From positions 372,001 to 436,000 of the forward strand of contig JBNLDW010000011.1 of assembly GCA_050304615.1 (NCBI GenBank): a stretch of 64,000 nucleotides of DNA. The letters are read 5' to 3'. Every line of letters begins with the position of its first letter. Positions within the stretch are counted from its first letter, which is position 1. Shown here one piece after another: positions 27,857 to 35,598 of this stretch. Under the pieces are notes generated by a model. The model did not search any database, was not told where the DNA came from, and saw nothing but the letters and a program-made list of their open reading frames with translations. The position numbers and the translations under genes are program-made. The DNA is from CBFDBF01 sp050304615. Lineage in GTDB: Bacteria > Pseudomonadota > Gammaproteobacteria > Chromatiales > Chromatiaceae.

Positions 27857-28327
27857 TCACTCCCGATGATAGGGGTGATTACGCAAGATGCTCCAGGCCC
27901 GGTAGAGCTGCTCCGCCACCACCACCCGCACCAGGGGATGGGGCAGCGTCAGCGGAGAGAGCGACCAGAGCAGATCGGCCCGCTGGCGACAACTGTCGGC
28001 CAACCCATCAGGGCCACCTATAAGCAGGGTTATATCGCGGCCGCCGCCCATCCACTCATCCAGTTTGGTGGCCAGCTGTTCGGTGCTCCAGGCCCTTCCC
28101 TCTACCTCTAGCGCCACCACCAGAGAGTCACGCGGCAGCGTCTTGAGCATCCGTTCACCCTCATCCCGAAGCGCCCTAGCAATATCGACACTCTTGCCTC
28201 TACGGCCCAGCGGTAGCTCCGCTAGCTGCAAGCTACACTCTGCGGGTAGCCGTTTCGCATATTCCGCATAGCCCTCTTGCACCCAGCGGGGCATGCGGTT
28301 GCCGATTGAGATCAGGTGGATGTTCAT
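27857..28327 (-). CDS. rlmH: 23S rRNA pseudouridine-1915 N3-methyltransferase RlmH
   Basis: A 156-residue SPOUT methyltransferase with the SAM-binding knot LLIGGPDGL and the C-terminal EQLYRAWSILRNHPYHRE, both diagnostic of RlmH. It methylates pseudouridine 1915 in helix 69 of assembled ribosomes. The gene normally follows rsfS; here more than 8 kb of foreign-looking DNA lies between. The start MNIHLISIGNRMP is the standard one. Confidence 0.96.
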   Translation of the reverse strand: MNIHLISIGNRMPRWVQEGYAEYAKRLPAECSLQLAELPLGRRGKSVDIARALRDEGERMLKTLPRDSLVVALEVEGRAWSTEQLATKLDEWMGGGRDITLLIGGPDGLADSCRQRADLLWSLSPLTLPHPLVRVVVAEQLYRAWSILRNHPYHRE

Positions 28328-28395
28328 GCCAGAGTTATGACAATGGGTATTCTATCCATTGGTTTTCCCGCAAGCTGTGTTTATTATTATTGCCG

Positions 28396-28797
28396 CTATT
28401 TAAGGTGTGCGACATATTTTTTGTCTTCGACTGCTATATGGTTGAACAGCCAATCTCTAATCAGTTTCATGATTTCGGTATCTAAGATCAAGTCGCCTGC
28501 TTGTATGTCTCTTATATAGGAATATATTTTGTTTTCAAAATCTTTATGTATGCGTTTATGTTCATATAAGTTAGGGTAGTGCATCGTCTGCATATATTCT
28601 TCTTCAAAATCAAAATGATAACGGGCATAGTCTTGCATTGCTCTTAATGCATCCAGGCCAGCATTACGCATTGCCCCAATATTCCCTTTTATCATGGCAT
28701 CGTGCATTTTATTGAATATTTCAATCCATTCTTTGTGTTGGCTATCAATCTCATCATTGCAAACGCTTAGCGAATCATCCCATTCTATTTTCGGCAT
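28396..28797 (-). CDS. bacteriohemerythrin
   Basis: A 133-residue four-helix protein with all seven di-iron ligands of hemerythrin in order: His21, His61, Glu65, His80, His84, His120 and Asp125. It binds O2 reversibly and may buffer or sense oxygen, useful in microaerobic or gradient habitats. GGAGGTG lies just before the ATG on the minus strand. It is the gene nearest rlmH in the AT-rich island and has no clear attC-like site after it, so it may mark the island edge. Confidence 0.93.
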   Translation of the reverse strand: MPKIEWDDSLSVCNDEIDSQHKEWIEIFNKMHDAMIKGNIGAMRNAGLDALRAMQDYARYHFDFEEEYMQTMHYPNLYEHKRIHKDFENKIYSYIRDIQAGDLILDTEIMKLIRDWLFNHIAVEDKKYVAHLK

Positions 28798-28907
28798 TCA
28801 GACACCTCCTTTTCCTTTTGGTATAAAAATAGTTTAGCTAATTATAGAACATCTGTGGGCGCGGCATTATTGCATGCACTGCCTGGCATGTTCTGGTTGA
28901 GTAACCG

Positions 28908-29630
28908 TTAAGTACCAATCACGATATTATTGCCAAGCATTCCTATACAAAAACCAAATACCGCGCCTAATGGTGGGGCCCAATGGCGCCTCATGCGCGA
29001 CTGCGGGGCGATGTCTTGAAAGATCAAGTATAAAATACCACCTGCCGCAAATAACATTGTTGCGCCCAAAAGTACTGTATTTTCACTAAGATAAATATAT
29101 CCGAGTACAGCAATAACCGGCCCGACAGGGGCCAATGTGGACATAAATCCTAATATCTGTTTTGAACTGGACTGCGGTATTGCGCGTAATTCACGATAAG
29201 CGTTAAACCCCTCAGGTAAATTCTGCAGACCAATGAAGATGGCTAATAACGGAGCCGACTCAGCGCCGGCAGCGAATGCGCCGCCTAAAGCCAGCGATTC
29301 CGGAATATAATCCAGCAGCATGGCGATAAGTTGAGGTTTCTCTCGGCGTTGAGTGCCTAGAATGCGTTCGACAACAAAGAAACATATCCCGCCAAGCAGC
29401 AAGATAACGACACTCAGGATTGAATGATTGACATATGCAACGCCTTCCGGGACTAAGATCAGAGCTACAGCAGCAAGTAAAATTCCACCACCGAATGCAA
29501 TAACAAAATGCCTGAATTCATTTTCCAGCCACCTGGGTTTGATTTTCTCTTTACATGCGAGCGCACCGCCTAATGGAATACATGCGCCGGCGCATAGTGT
29601 AAAAAGAATTATGTTTGTAACTTCACCCAT
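28908..29630 (-). CDS. ZIP-family metal transporter, divergent
   Basis: A 240-residue protein with about seven to eight membrane helices. Two ZIP signature helices are seen as LDYIPESLALGG and GLQNLPEGFNAYRE. In ZupT-like proteins both begin with metal-binding histidine (HNxPEG); here they are Asp and Gln, so metal choice or activity may differ. ZIP proteins bring zinc, iron or manganese into the cytoplasm. Its start lies just after a palindromic attC-like site, in keeping with a cassette gene. Confidence 0.75.
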   Translation of the reverse strand: MGEVTNIILFTLCAGACIPLGGALACKEKIKPRWLENEFRHFVIAFGGGILLAAVALILVPEGVAYVNHSILSVVILLLGGICFFVVERILGTQRREKPQLIAMLLDYIPESLALGGAFAAGAESAPLLAIFIGLQNLPEGFNAYRELRAIPQSSSKQILGFMSTLAPVGPVIAVLGYIYLSENTVLLGATMLFAAGGILYLIFQDIAPQSRMRRHWAPPLGAVFGFCIGMLGNNIVIGT

Positions 29631-29668
29631 AAGTAGAATATTTTAAATAGTAAATGGAGTCAGAGAAC

Positions 29669-29726
29669 GAATAACGTTGAAATTCAGCGGCCGCCACAGG
29701 CGGTTCGCTGGAATCAATGGTTAGGT
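29669..29726 (-). repeat. attC-like recombination site
   Basis: Read on the minus strand this 58 bp site starts with ACCTAAC (fits RYYYAAC) and ends with GTTATTC, near GTTRRRY. The two arms pair imperfectly through TAAC, TTG, ATTC, AGCG and CCGCC blocks with an unpaired C, the extrahelical base expected of attC. It abuts the stop codon of the 92-residue gene, as cassette sites do. Confidence 0.6.
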
Positions 29727-30004
29727 TACCTGAAATAAGCATAAGCGCCCACTCCAACTGCAAACCAAAAGACTATGCCAAGTAGTGATGCTAACTCGGC
29801 ATCCATAACATAGTGCCCTTTATTGCTTCGTTGTAGCCGTCCGAAATTCGGTTTGACAAACTCCCGAATTGGCGTGGGTTCAACAAAGACCCTTCCGAAG
29901 GTAAATATCGGTACTAGTAGCCATGCGGTTCCATAGCAGAACAGCTGCAACACTAATTCAATGATGGGTCGAAGTATGAACTCGGCTATGACTTCCAATG
30001 GCAT
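29726..30004 (-). CDS. small membrane protein of unknown function
   Basis: A 92-residue protein with a hydrophobic segment at about residues 5-40 and another at 70-91, joined by a polar loop rich in prolines (VEPTPIREFVKPNFGRL). I do not recognise a family. The stop codon touches the attC-like site at 29669-29726, the usual arrangement of a gene cassette. The inner membrane is the likely location. Confidence 0.55.
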   Translation of the reverse strand: MPLEVIAEFILRPIIELVLQLFCYGTAWLLVPIFTFGRVFVEPTPIREFVKPNFGRLQRSNKGHYVMDAELASLLGIVFWFAVGVGAYAYFR

Positions 30005-30087
30005 GAGTAAACCTCGAAATTAAACGAAATTAAAGTGGTTAGACCCCTTTAATCTGCGTTTACTAATAGTGGGGGCAGTGTAAGAAC

Positions 30088-30933
30088 TCATTTCGCTGCA
30101 GGTAATCGGGTAATTATATTGAGGGTTTTTGCACTGTCCCCAGACTCCCCGCTAAATTGTAGCCACTTTTCACTCCAAGCACCGAGAACATCAAAACTAC
30201 TGTTGACGGCCTTAATAGTTATGCTTCCTGCAGCAAACGCATTGCAAAATATGCCAAAAGATGGCCCGCATAAATCCATGGCTCCATATCCCTCAGGGGT
30301 TATAAATCCAAGATGGGTATACCTTTGCGTATCCCAATTACCGGCGCCGTACCAAACAACAGGCAAGGTGTGCAGTTCTGGCCATGCTCTCATGACACAG
30401 CGAATACCAGAGCCTTGGCGAGCTTCATTCATGTCAACAGCTTTGTGTCCACGAAAAGCCGTGCCACAGACAGTAGGATGAGGCAGTGGAGTATAGGCAA
30501 GAGGGGCATCCCGCCTGATCCAGCGCTCATTCCATGCGCCTGAGATATGAATCTCTGCTGGCGCTGGCCAATCACCCACGATGGTAACTGTTAAATTACC
30601 GGGGAAATTATTGGAAGTACCTTCTCCGTTTCCATGAAAATCAGAAGCATATGCCTTCAAGGTATTGTTGAGATAGTGAGCGTGTCCCAGGTGCCGATAA
30701 GAGGTATTATTCCATTTCCCCTCGCCGTACCAAATGAATTTTGGAAAAGAAAGCAACTCAGGAGAACCGGCTGCCGTAACAACGCATCGTATCCCCTGTC
30801 CTGTGACACCAGGGGTAAGCGGAAGCACTTCATACGTTATGGCATGTGGACCGCACGAAAATGATGCGCAAACAGCCGGCACTGAAAAAACCAGAATACT
30901 GATCACAACGAATACTCGAATTAGTGTTGTCAT
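30088..30933 (-). CDS. secreted protein with internal duplication, unknown function
   Basis: A 281-residue protein with a signal peptide (cleavage after AVCA, near residue 23). The mature part holds two copies of a roughly 120-residue unit. Matching pieces are GIRCVV and GIRCVM, FIWYGEGKWNN and VVWYGAGNWDT, YRHLGH and YTHLGF, and ISGAWNERWIR and VLGAWSEKWLQ. Several cysteines suggest disulfides outside the cytoplasm. No family is recognised. Ribosome binding site AAGGAGA precedes the ATG. Confidence 0.7.
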   Translation of the reverse strand: MTTLIRVFVVISILVFSVPAVCASFSCGPHAITYEVLPLTPGVTGQGIRCVVTAAGSPELLSFPKFIWYGEGKWNNTSYRHLGHAHYLNNTLKAYASDFHGNGEGTSNNFPGNLTVTIVGDWPAPAEIHISGAWNERWIRRDAPLAYTPLPHPTVCGTAFRGHKAVDMNEARQGSGIRCVMRAWPELHTLPVVWYGAGNWDTQRYTHLGFITPEGYGAMDLCGPSFGIFCNAFAAGSITIKAVNSSFDVLGAWSEKWLQFSGESGDSAKTLNIITRLPAAK

Positions 30934-31462
30934 GAAAATCTCCTTTAGTAAAAAGGTTATCCTTAATCAGTAGGACAGACACGATGGATTTTATTTTATC
31001 ATCTTGAGAAGCGATTAAATATATCGTTCAATCGAGTCTGCCCCATTGCTGTCCCACAAACCTTTATTTCAACGCTAAGGCGCAGAGACGCGAAGCTTCT
31101 GCTCCTGCTCACGCCCCTCGCCTACATCCGTGTAGACGAAGAACGTAAAGGTTATAACTGTTTGAATACAAGCTAGTATTTCTTAGCGACCCTTGCGTTT
31201 TTGCGTTAAATAATGCGAATCTATGTTTCCACCTCAATGGTTACGGTCGTATGCTCGAGTTTTCAAGCAGTTATTCGCTAAACATGCATATCTTATGGGA
31301 CAGCAGTGAGTCTGACCCCATTGGCCTTGCCATTGGTCTACGGGCTGCACTAACACCCGTCAATTCCGGACTGATAGAATATAAGGGACCAGAGCCATTT
31401 AATTGGTATTCTTAATACAGATAATCTACTCCATATGTAGTTTGTTCCAGGGGGTTAAAAAA
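30934..31462. other. 529 bp gene-free region with inverted repeats
   Basis: TGCTGTCCCA at 31047-31056 is inverted at 31296-31305, each next to a GTCTG-CCCC motif, so the two flank about 260 bp like ends of a small element. Inside are GC-rich low-complexity stretches reading ACGCTAAGGCGCAGAGACGCG near 31070 and a partly inverted counterpart near 31180. No credible frame is present. Confidence 0.5.
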
Positions 31463-31714
31463 ATGTGCCGCGCCATCTATGTGATGTTGATCGGACTGTT
31501 CGTTATTTATAGTGATTGGGTATTGGATGACCACCGCCTTTCTGTGGCAGCAGAGGCTGGTGAGTGGATGGTGGTGGCGGTACAGTGGGAGATTGCCTGG
31601 GTACTTTGGCCTCTACTTGTCCTCTCGGCGCTAATAGCAAGCGCAGTGACCTTTTTTGCGATGGGTGGCGGTACGCGCCATGGTACTACATGCTGTTCTG
31701 ATGATTCTGGTTAG
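31463..31714 (+). CDS. small membrane protein of unknown function
   Basis: An 83-residue protein with two predicted membrane helices (about 3-17 and 38-62) and a polar tail with two cysteines. ATG 31463 is preceded at 8 bases by CAGGGGG, a good ribosome binding site, which is why I favour it over an upstream in-frame start adding 20 residues. It is one of only two plus-strand genes in the island, so it is not part of the minus-strand cassette series. Family unknown. Confidence 0.5.
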   Translation: MCRAIYVMLIGLFVIYSDWVLDDHRLSVAAEAGEWMVVAVQWEIAWVLWPLLVLSALIASAVTFFAMGGGTRHGTTCCSDDSG

Positions 31715-31778
31715 GAATCCAAAAAAAAGAAAGCAGGGGCACCCATAACTTTATGTTGGTTATATGATTTACGCACAT

Positions 31779-32141
31779 CTAATAAATAACACCTTCTGGA
31801 GCAAAACCTATACCTGACACTTTGAGCTCATCATTAAGAAAATATAGCTCGGTGTTACCCTTTCCCCTCTGATTTTCGCTTTTATATGTCCAAACAACTA
31901 CAGTTGAGCCAACAGGTATTGTTGACCAGTAGGATTTAATTGCGCCAAAAATATGATTGTTCGTTTTAGAAAAGGATTCTATTTTTATTGGTTCACCAAA
32001 TTGCGATCGAATATCCTTCTGATTCATGCCAATTGCAAAGTCGGCATGAGAAGGCAGTGAAGGAGGCGCGCTGCATGCAGTGCCAATAAATAATATGAAC
32101 ATTAGTGAAGCAAATATTCTCATTTGTTCTCTGTAGGACAT
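31779..32141 (-). CDS. putative lipoprotein, BamE/SmpA-like
   Basis: A 120-residue protein with a signal peptide ending in the lipobox IGTAC, Cys23 being the lipidation site. The stretch GMNQKDIRSQFGEP is the short helix-turn typical of SmpA/OmlA (BamE-like) domains, and the rest is beta-rich. It is probably an outer-membrane or periplasm-facing lipoprotein; a BamE role is unlikely for an island copy. A later in-frame ATG would give MRIFASL and shorten it by six residues. Confidence 0.65.
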   Translation of the reverse strand: MSYREQMRIFASLMFILFIGTACSAPPSLPSHADFAIGMNQKDIRSQFGEPIKIESFSKTNNHIFGAIKSYWSTIPVGSTVVVWTYKSENQRGKGNTELYFLNDELKVSGIGFAPEGVIY

Positions 32142-32154
32142 AGTTTATACATAC

Positions 32155-32206
32155 GTCTAAGGCCTGGCGCGCAGTTTTACTGCGTTGCTCCGGGCCGCAT
32201 TAATAG
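32155..32206 (-). repeat. degenerate attC-like site overlapping a gene end
   Basis: The arms pair through TAA, GGCC, GG and CGCAGT blocks with unpaired bases on one side. One core reads CTTAGAC on the minus strand, one base from GTTRRRY. The stop codon of the 133-residue gene lies inside it, which is common for cassette genes. Confidence 0.4.
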
Positions 32207-32578
32207 GTGTTTCTTGATTATTAAGATTATAAATACACATACTGTAAAGCTGATCACCATCATGGAGTATGAAAAATAATGCAGTGATATCAAGCCACCA
32301 TAATGCTTTACCGCCAGAGCCAATGCTGCAAGCATTGATGTTAGAAAAGCAAAAATAATCGGCTTATACCTTATTAGGATTGCAAAAGGTATAGCTAAAA
32401 CCAAGCTCGCTAGGAATGAAAGTGGTATTTCAAGTATTACACTAGATGCGACTGGCGATAACCCAAGTTCGATTAGCTTAGATGGTGATATTTCTAAATA
32501 TAGTAAACCGAAAACGATCCAATATAGATAATGAAGAGCTAAAGCATAACCCAATGAAATAAAAATAGATCTATTCAC
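32177..32578 (-). CDS. four-helix membrane protein of unknown function
   Basis: A 133-residue, very hydrophobic protein with about four membrane helices and a short basic tail (KKHLLMRPGATQ). The last codons lie within an attC-like palindrome, so the C-terminus probably comes from the recombination site. No family recognised; an inner-membrane location is likely. It is preceded by another attC-like site at 32599-32673, which makes it the best delimited cassette of the island. Confidence 0.55.
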   Translation of the reverse strand: MNRSIFISLGYALALHYLYWIVFGLLYLEISPSKLIELGLSPVASSVILEIPLSFLASLVLAIPFAILIRYKPIIFAFLTSMLAALALAVKHYGGLISLHYFSYSMMVISFTVCVFIILIIKKHLLMRPGATQ

Positions 32579-32598
32579 ATTGATTTACCCCATTAAAC

Positions 32599-32673
32599 AC
32601 CTAACGTCAGAATTGTGAGGCCGGATAAGGCGCGCAGCTGTTTAGACGGTCCCGCACGAATGGCTGGTTAGAT
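32599..32673 (-). repeat. attC recombination site (best example)
   Basis: On the minus strand it begins ATCTAAC and ends GTTAGGT, exact matches to RYYYAAC and GTTRRRY. The arms pair in order through CTAAC, ATT, GTG, GG, CCG and TAA, with a single extra C (ATTCGTG against ATTGTG) as the extrahelical base. It starts five bases after the stop of the 79-residue gene. Length 75 bp. Confidence 0.75.
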
Positions 32674-32677
32674 GGCT

Positions 32678-32917
32678 TCACTTAAGATAACCGCCCAATG
32701 ATAACAAACGAATAACAAGATTTTCTCCTATCTCTGCAAATTGTTCTTTAGAAAGAGACATATTTTTAATAGTCTCTGCATCATAGTCATTGTGGGTGAA
32801 GAGAACATTGTGCCGCCAATTTAGATTATTTGTTTCGGAAGATGCCTCCACGTCATTAAAAACGAGACGGATTTTTCCATTATTTTTGGCCTGAAGAAAT
32901 GCAGCAACGCCTTTCAT
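32678..32917 (-). CDS. small cytoplasmic protein of unknown function
   Basis: A 79-residue, charged protein without signal or membrane segment. It looks like a beta-hairpin part (KIRLVFNDVE) followed by helices (LSKEQFAEIGENLVIRLLSL). No family recognised. It sits between a possible palindrome upstream and a well formed attC site directly after its stop, which supports it as a one-gene cassette. Confidence 0.5.
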   Translation of the reverse strand: MKGVAAFLQAKNNGKIRLVFNDVEASSETNNLNWRHNVLFTHNDYDAETIKNMSLSKEQFAEIGENLVIRLLSLGGYLK

Positions 32918-32942
32918 TATCGTTTTCCTATGAATATTTGTT

Positions 32943-33016
32943 CCATATAACGTCTTGGGTAAGGGGCGTGAACTAGCACCACTTATGTGGACTCATTCAC
33001 GCACATAGCTTTCCAT
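32943..33016 (-). repeat. imperfect palindrome, possibly a decayed attC
   Basis: GCGTGAA at 32966-32972 pairs with 32996-33002 and CCAC with GTGG inside. ATATAAC near 32945 resembles an inverse core. The outer arms pair poorly, so this may be an unrelated hairpin. Confidence 0.3.
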
Positions 33017-33075
33017 ATTATTCTGACCCGGTTTTTTCGCTCTCTGCCACGGTTTTTCGGTTTTTCCGATATGAG

Positions 33076-33672
33076 CTATACATACGAGAATAAGGCAATT
33101 AAAGCAGCCGCACTGACTATTATCGATAGCCATGAGGTAAATAAGTAGTGTGGATTATCCTGATAATTCAATATAACCTTATCGCCGATTCTATGGATTT
33201 TCAGATTAGAACTAGCAGTTGATATTGAATCAGTATTTCCAGATATTATATTATTGAGCATCTCAGATATCATCTGAAGTGAATCCTTGGTGAAATCGCT
33301 AAGATCGATAGTGTATTCTTTTTCTTCTAATTCATTAGTTGCAATAAGCACTAAAGCTTCACCAGATTTATCAAATGATAATAAATCGGCCTTATGATTA
33401 ATCTTGATAATGCCATCTGTAAAGCGTCCATATATTTTGTGGCTGCCTTCTGATGAGCTTGTTAAGTTGAAATATTGAGGTTGAATATTTCTCCTTAATA
33501 TATATGCCAAAACAATAATAGCAATGATAATAGCCTGAGATGATTCTTGTGATACACCCACATAGTGCGCAGCAATGTATACGGGGAAAATGCTTAATAA
33601 TGGCAAATCTCTTTTTGCTAGATATAGCCAAAGGTTAGATGGACTTCCAATAGCATTAAATACGGTAATCAT
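33076..33672 (-). CDS. membrane protein of unknown function
   Basis: A 198-residue protein with hydrophobic segments near residues 22-60 and 180-197 and a polar, beta-rich middle of about 110 residues. The order of two helices, a soluble domain and a last helix resembles small PH-like membrane proteins, but I see no defining motif. The soluble part would face one side of the inner membrane. Low GC like its neighbours. Confidence 0.55.
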   Translation of the reverse strand: MITVFNAIGSPSNLWLYLAKRDLPLLSIFPVYIAAHYVGVSQESSQAIIIAIIVLAYILRRNIQPQYFNLTSSSEGSHKIYGRFTDGIIKINHKADLLSFDKSGEALVLIATNELEEKEYTIDLSDFTKDSLQMISEMLNNIISGNTDSISTASSNLKIHRIGDKVILNYQDNPHYLFTSWLSIIVSAAALIALFSYV

Positions 33673-33705
33673 ATTCCCTCACTATCAAGTACCTAAATAG
33701 GTTAG

Positions 33706-33759
33706 GAGAGCAATTAACGCTAATATTTACGGGTTCTAATATTAGAGACAATTGCTCTC
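33706..33759. repeat. 54 bp palindromic repeat, copy 1
   Basis: An imperfect palindrome whose ends are GAGAGCAATT and AATTGCTCTC. It is identical to 35511-35564 except for one base and lies in the same orientation. REP-like in style. Confidence 0.85.
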
Positions 33760-33867
33760 CGAACCGGTTTTTCTATTTGGAAACTCCTAGTAAGCGACTA
33801 TTGTCGCTGATTAAAAGTCTCCGTTAAACTGGGGGAGGTTCAAGCTGACCCCTTTAATTTCTGATTG

Positions 33868-35451
33868 TTATAGTGATGACCAGGTTCCGGTAAAACCGTG
33901 CTGTGCCCCAGTGCTGCTCCATGTGTGAAGCTGCGATATCACATGTTTTGGATCAATTTCGATACTGCCCTCAAACGGTTCTTTACATAATGGACCAATA
34001 AGTTGTTTAACCGTGTAATGTTTTGTTTCATTAGGTTTAAATTCAAGCGCAGTCCAACCAAGATATTTCCCTGACATATCGTGAAATTTAAGCGCAACCC
34101 AACCACCTCCCAGAGGGGGTATTTTTACGTTTGGGCCATTAAATTTCATCGGTGGATCGTTTGGTGCGGGCGCCGACTTCTTCATCGTTACACTTGGGTA
34201 AAACAAGATCAATTGATATGCCCAGTTCTTGTCCTTGTTGCTCACGTAAGGAATCACATGATTAGTGTAAGGTCTAGAGGGGGACGAATCACTCAGATCC
34301 TGCCAGGCCCCGGGAGCCTGCCGTCGGATGATTGCCTCTGTCTTTCCTGTATGATCTAGAGGCAATTCAATAACGATACTACCGTTAAATTCTTTACCTA
34401 AGAATTTTCGTGGTGAGAGCGTGACAGATGATTTAGGATCACTGAAGTGCAGAGCTATGCAGAGTTTATGTGAAGGCGGAGCAGACACTTCGTGTCCACG
34501 ATAATCATAAAAGTGTACGGTATAATTGGATGAATGCTGGACATAATTGTCATTATTTTTAATATAGATTTCATCAGAGCGAAAAATCCCGTCGTCTTGC
34601 ACCCCTGCAAAATACAGCCAATAAAGCTCGGGCGTCTTCGGCCATACACTAGTATATGGCATTATAAGAGGTTTGTAATTGTGAAGTGCAATATCCTTAG
34701 GGGTTTCCACCAAGTGTGTGCCGCAGTGAAATCTGGTTTGGTCACCAGACCCTTTTTCCCCTGTGTTCCCCGCTGCTGCTACAGCATCTGTCACTGTCTC
34801 TTTGGCCTTATCATACGGAGAAAATTTAACGTGACCTCTTGCGGGAACTTTCATCTCGTGGAAATGAGCAGTGGCCCATGCATCCTTACCACCCAGTGCA
34901 CATTTGCTGAGACCAAAACCAAATTCTATATAGAGAGGTTTCGCTAATAAGTTTCGAGATATAAGAGTAGAACGATTTTTACCAGGCCCTTCATCGTTGA
35001 CTCCAATGGTGAAATACCAATGCATCCCAAAGGTATTCGAGCCGAGGGATGCCAGTGCAACCCCCTTTCCGGAATTCTCGCGCATTTCCATAATGGCGTA
35101 CAAGGCGTCGTAAGCCCCATATCCGACAAAGTTCACACTGCCCTCAAAAGTCGCTTCACTGTAACGTATGCACTGGTGTGGTTTTAAAGTCTTGGTGAAT
35201 TTCTTAGAAACAGCACCTTGCGTGTCGTCGCATAGCTCAAACTCGACATCGATTAAATAATCCGATCTGTTGTACAGCATTATCCAGCTGGTATATTTAT
35301 TGTTACTACAGAGATACGGGAAAAAACCAGCGCTACGTTTTTTTGTGCCAGGATAGTACTGAGGTTGAATCGGAAACTTCTTTGACTGAACTAGATTGAA
35401 GGTAACACTCGTGACCAATAGTAATGATAACACGATAACAATGACTTCCAT
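33868..35451 (-). CDS. large membrane-anchored protein of unknown function, three repeated domains
   Basis: A 527-residue protein with one N-terminal hydrophobic helix (residues 2-22) and a long extracytoplasmic part. Three regions (about 45-125, 290-380 and 405-510) repeat a pattern: an aromatic strand such as SWIMLYNRSD or YQLILFYPS, a CxxLxP-like turn before the ligand-like KTLKPHQCIRY or FKPNETKHY, then F-x-GS (FEGSVNF, FNGSIVIE, FEGSIEID). Such internal triplication suggests stacked beta-sandwich modules. No family is recognised. The gene is bracketed by two 54 bp direct repeats, suggesting it moved or was copied as a unit. Confidence 0.65.
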   Translation of the reverse strand: MEVIVIVLSLLLVTSVTFNLVQSKKFPIQPQYYPGTKKRSAGFFPYLCSNNKYTSWIMLYNRSDYLIDVEFELCDDTQGAVSKKFTKTLKPHQCIRYSEATFEGSVNFVGYGAYDALYAIMEMRENSGKGVALASLGSNTFGMHWYFTIGVNDEGPGKNRSTLISRNLLAKPLYIEFGFGLSKCALGGKDAWATAHFHEMKVPARGHVKFSPYDKAKETVTDAVAAAGNTGEKGSGDQTRFHCGTHLVETPKDIALHNYKPLIMPYTSVWPKTPELYWLYFAGVQDDGIFRSDEIYIKNNDNYVQHSSNYTVHFYDYRGHEVSAPPSHKLCIALHFSDPKSSVTLSPRKFLGKEFNGSIVIELPLDHTGKTEAIIRRQAPGAWQDLSDSSPSRPYTNHVIPYVSNKDKNWAYQLILFYPSVTMKKSAPAPNDPPMKFNGPNVKIPPLGGGWVALKFHDMSGKYLGWTALEFKPNETKHYTVKQLIGPLCKEPFEGSIEIDPKHVISQLHTWSSTGAQHGFTGTWSSL

Positions 35452-35510
35452 GATTAGCTACTCCTTTTGCTAGATCTAGAGCAACCACTGTCGCCGAATA
35501 AATGGGGTCA

Positions 35511-35564
35511 GAGAGCAATTAACGCTAATATTTACGGGTTCTAATATTAGAAACAATTGCTCTC
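35511..35564. repeat. 54 bp palindromic repeat, copy 2
   Basis: Second copy of the element at 33706-33759 (53 of 54 bases the same, direct orientation). Here the palindrome extends outward through GGGTCA and TGACCC, so this is the more complete copy. Confidence 0.85.
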
Positions 35565-35598
35565 TGACCCGGTTATTGGAGTCGGGTTGAGCTAATTG

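Noticed and set aside
30035..30060. GTCTAAC after the duplicated secreted-protein gene as an attC core
   Set aside because: No pairing partner arm was found; the surrounding AAAGGGGTC motif looks like a REP-type fragment.
31061..31230. Possible RNA gene or CRISPR-like repeat around the GCGCAGAGACGCG stretches
   Set aside because: No regular spacing, no repeated unit with spacers and no tRNA or rRNA fold; looks like degenerate intergenic repeat sequence.
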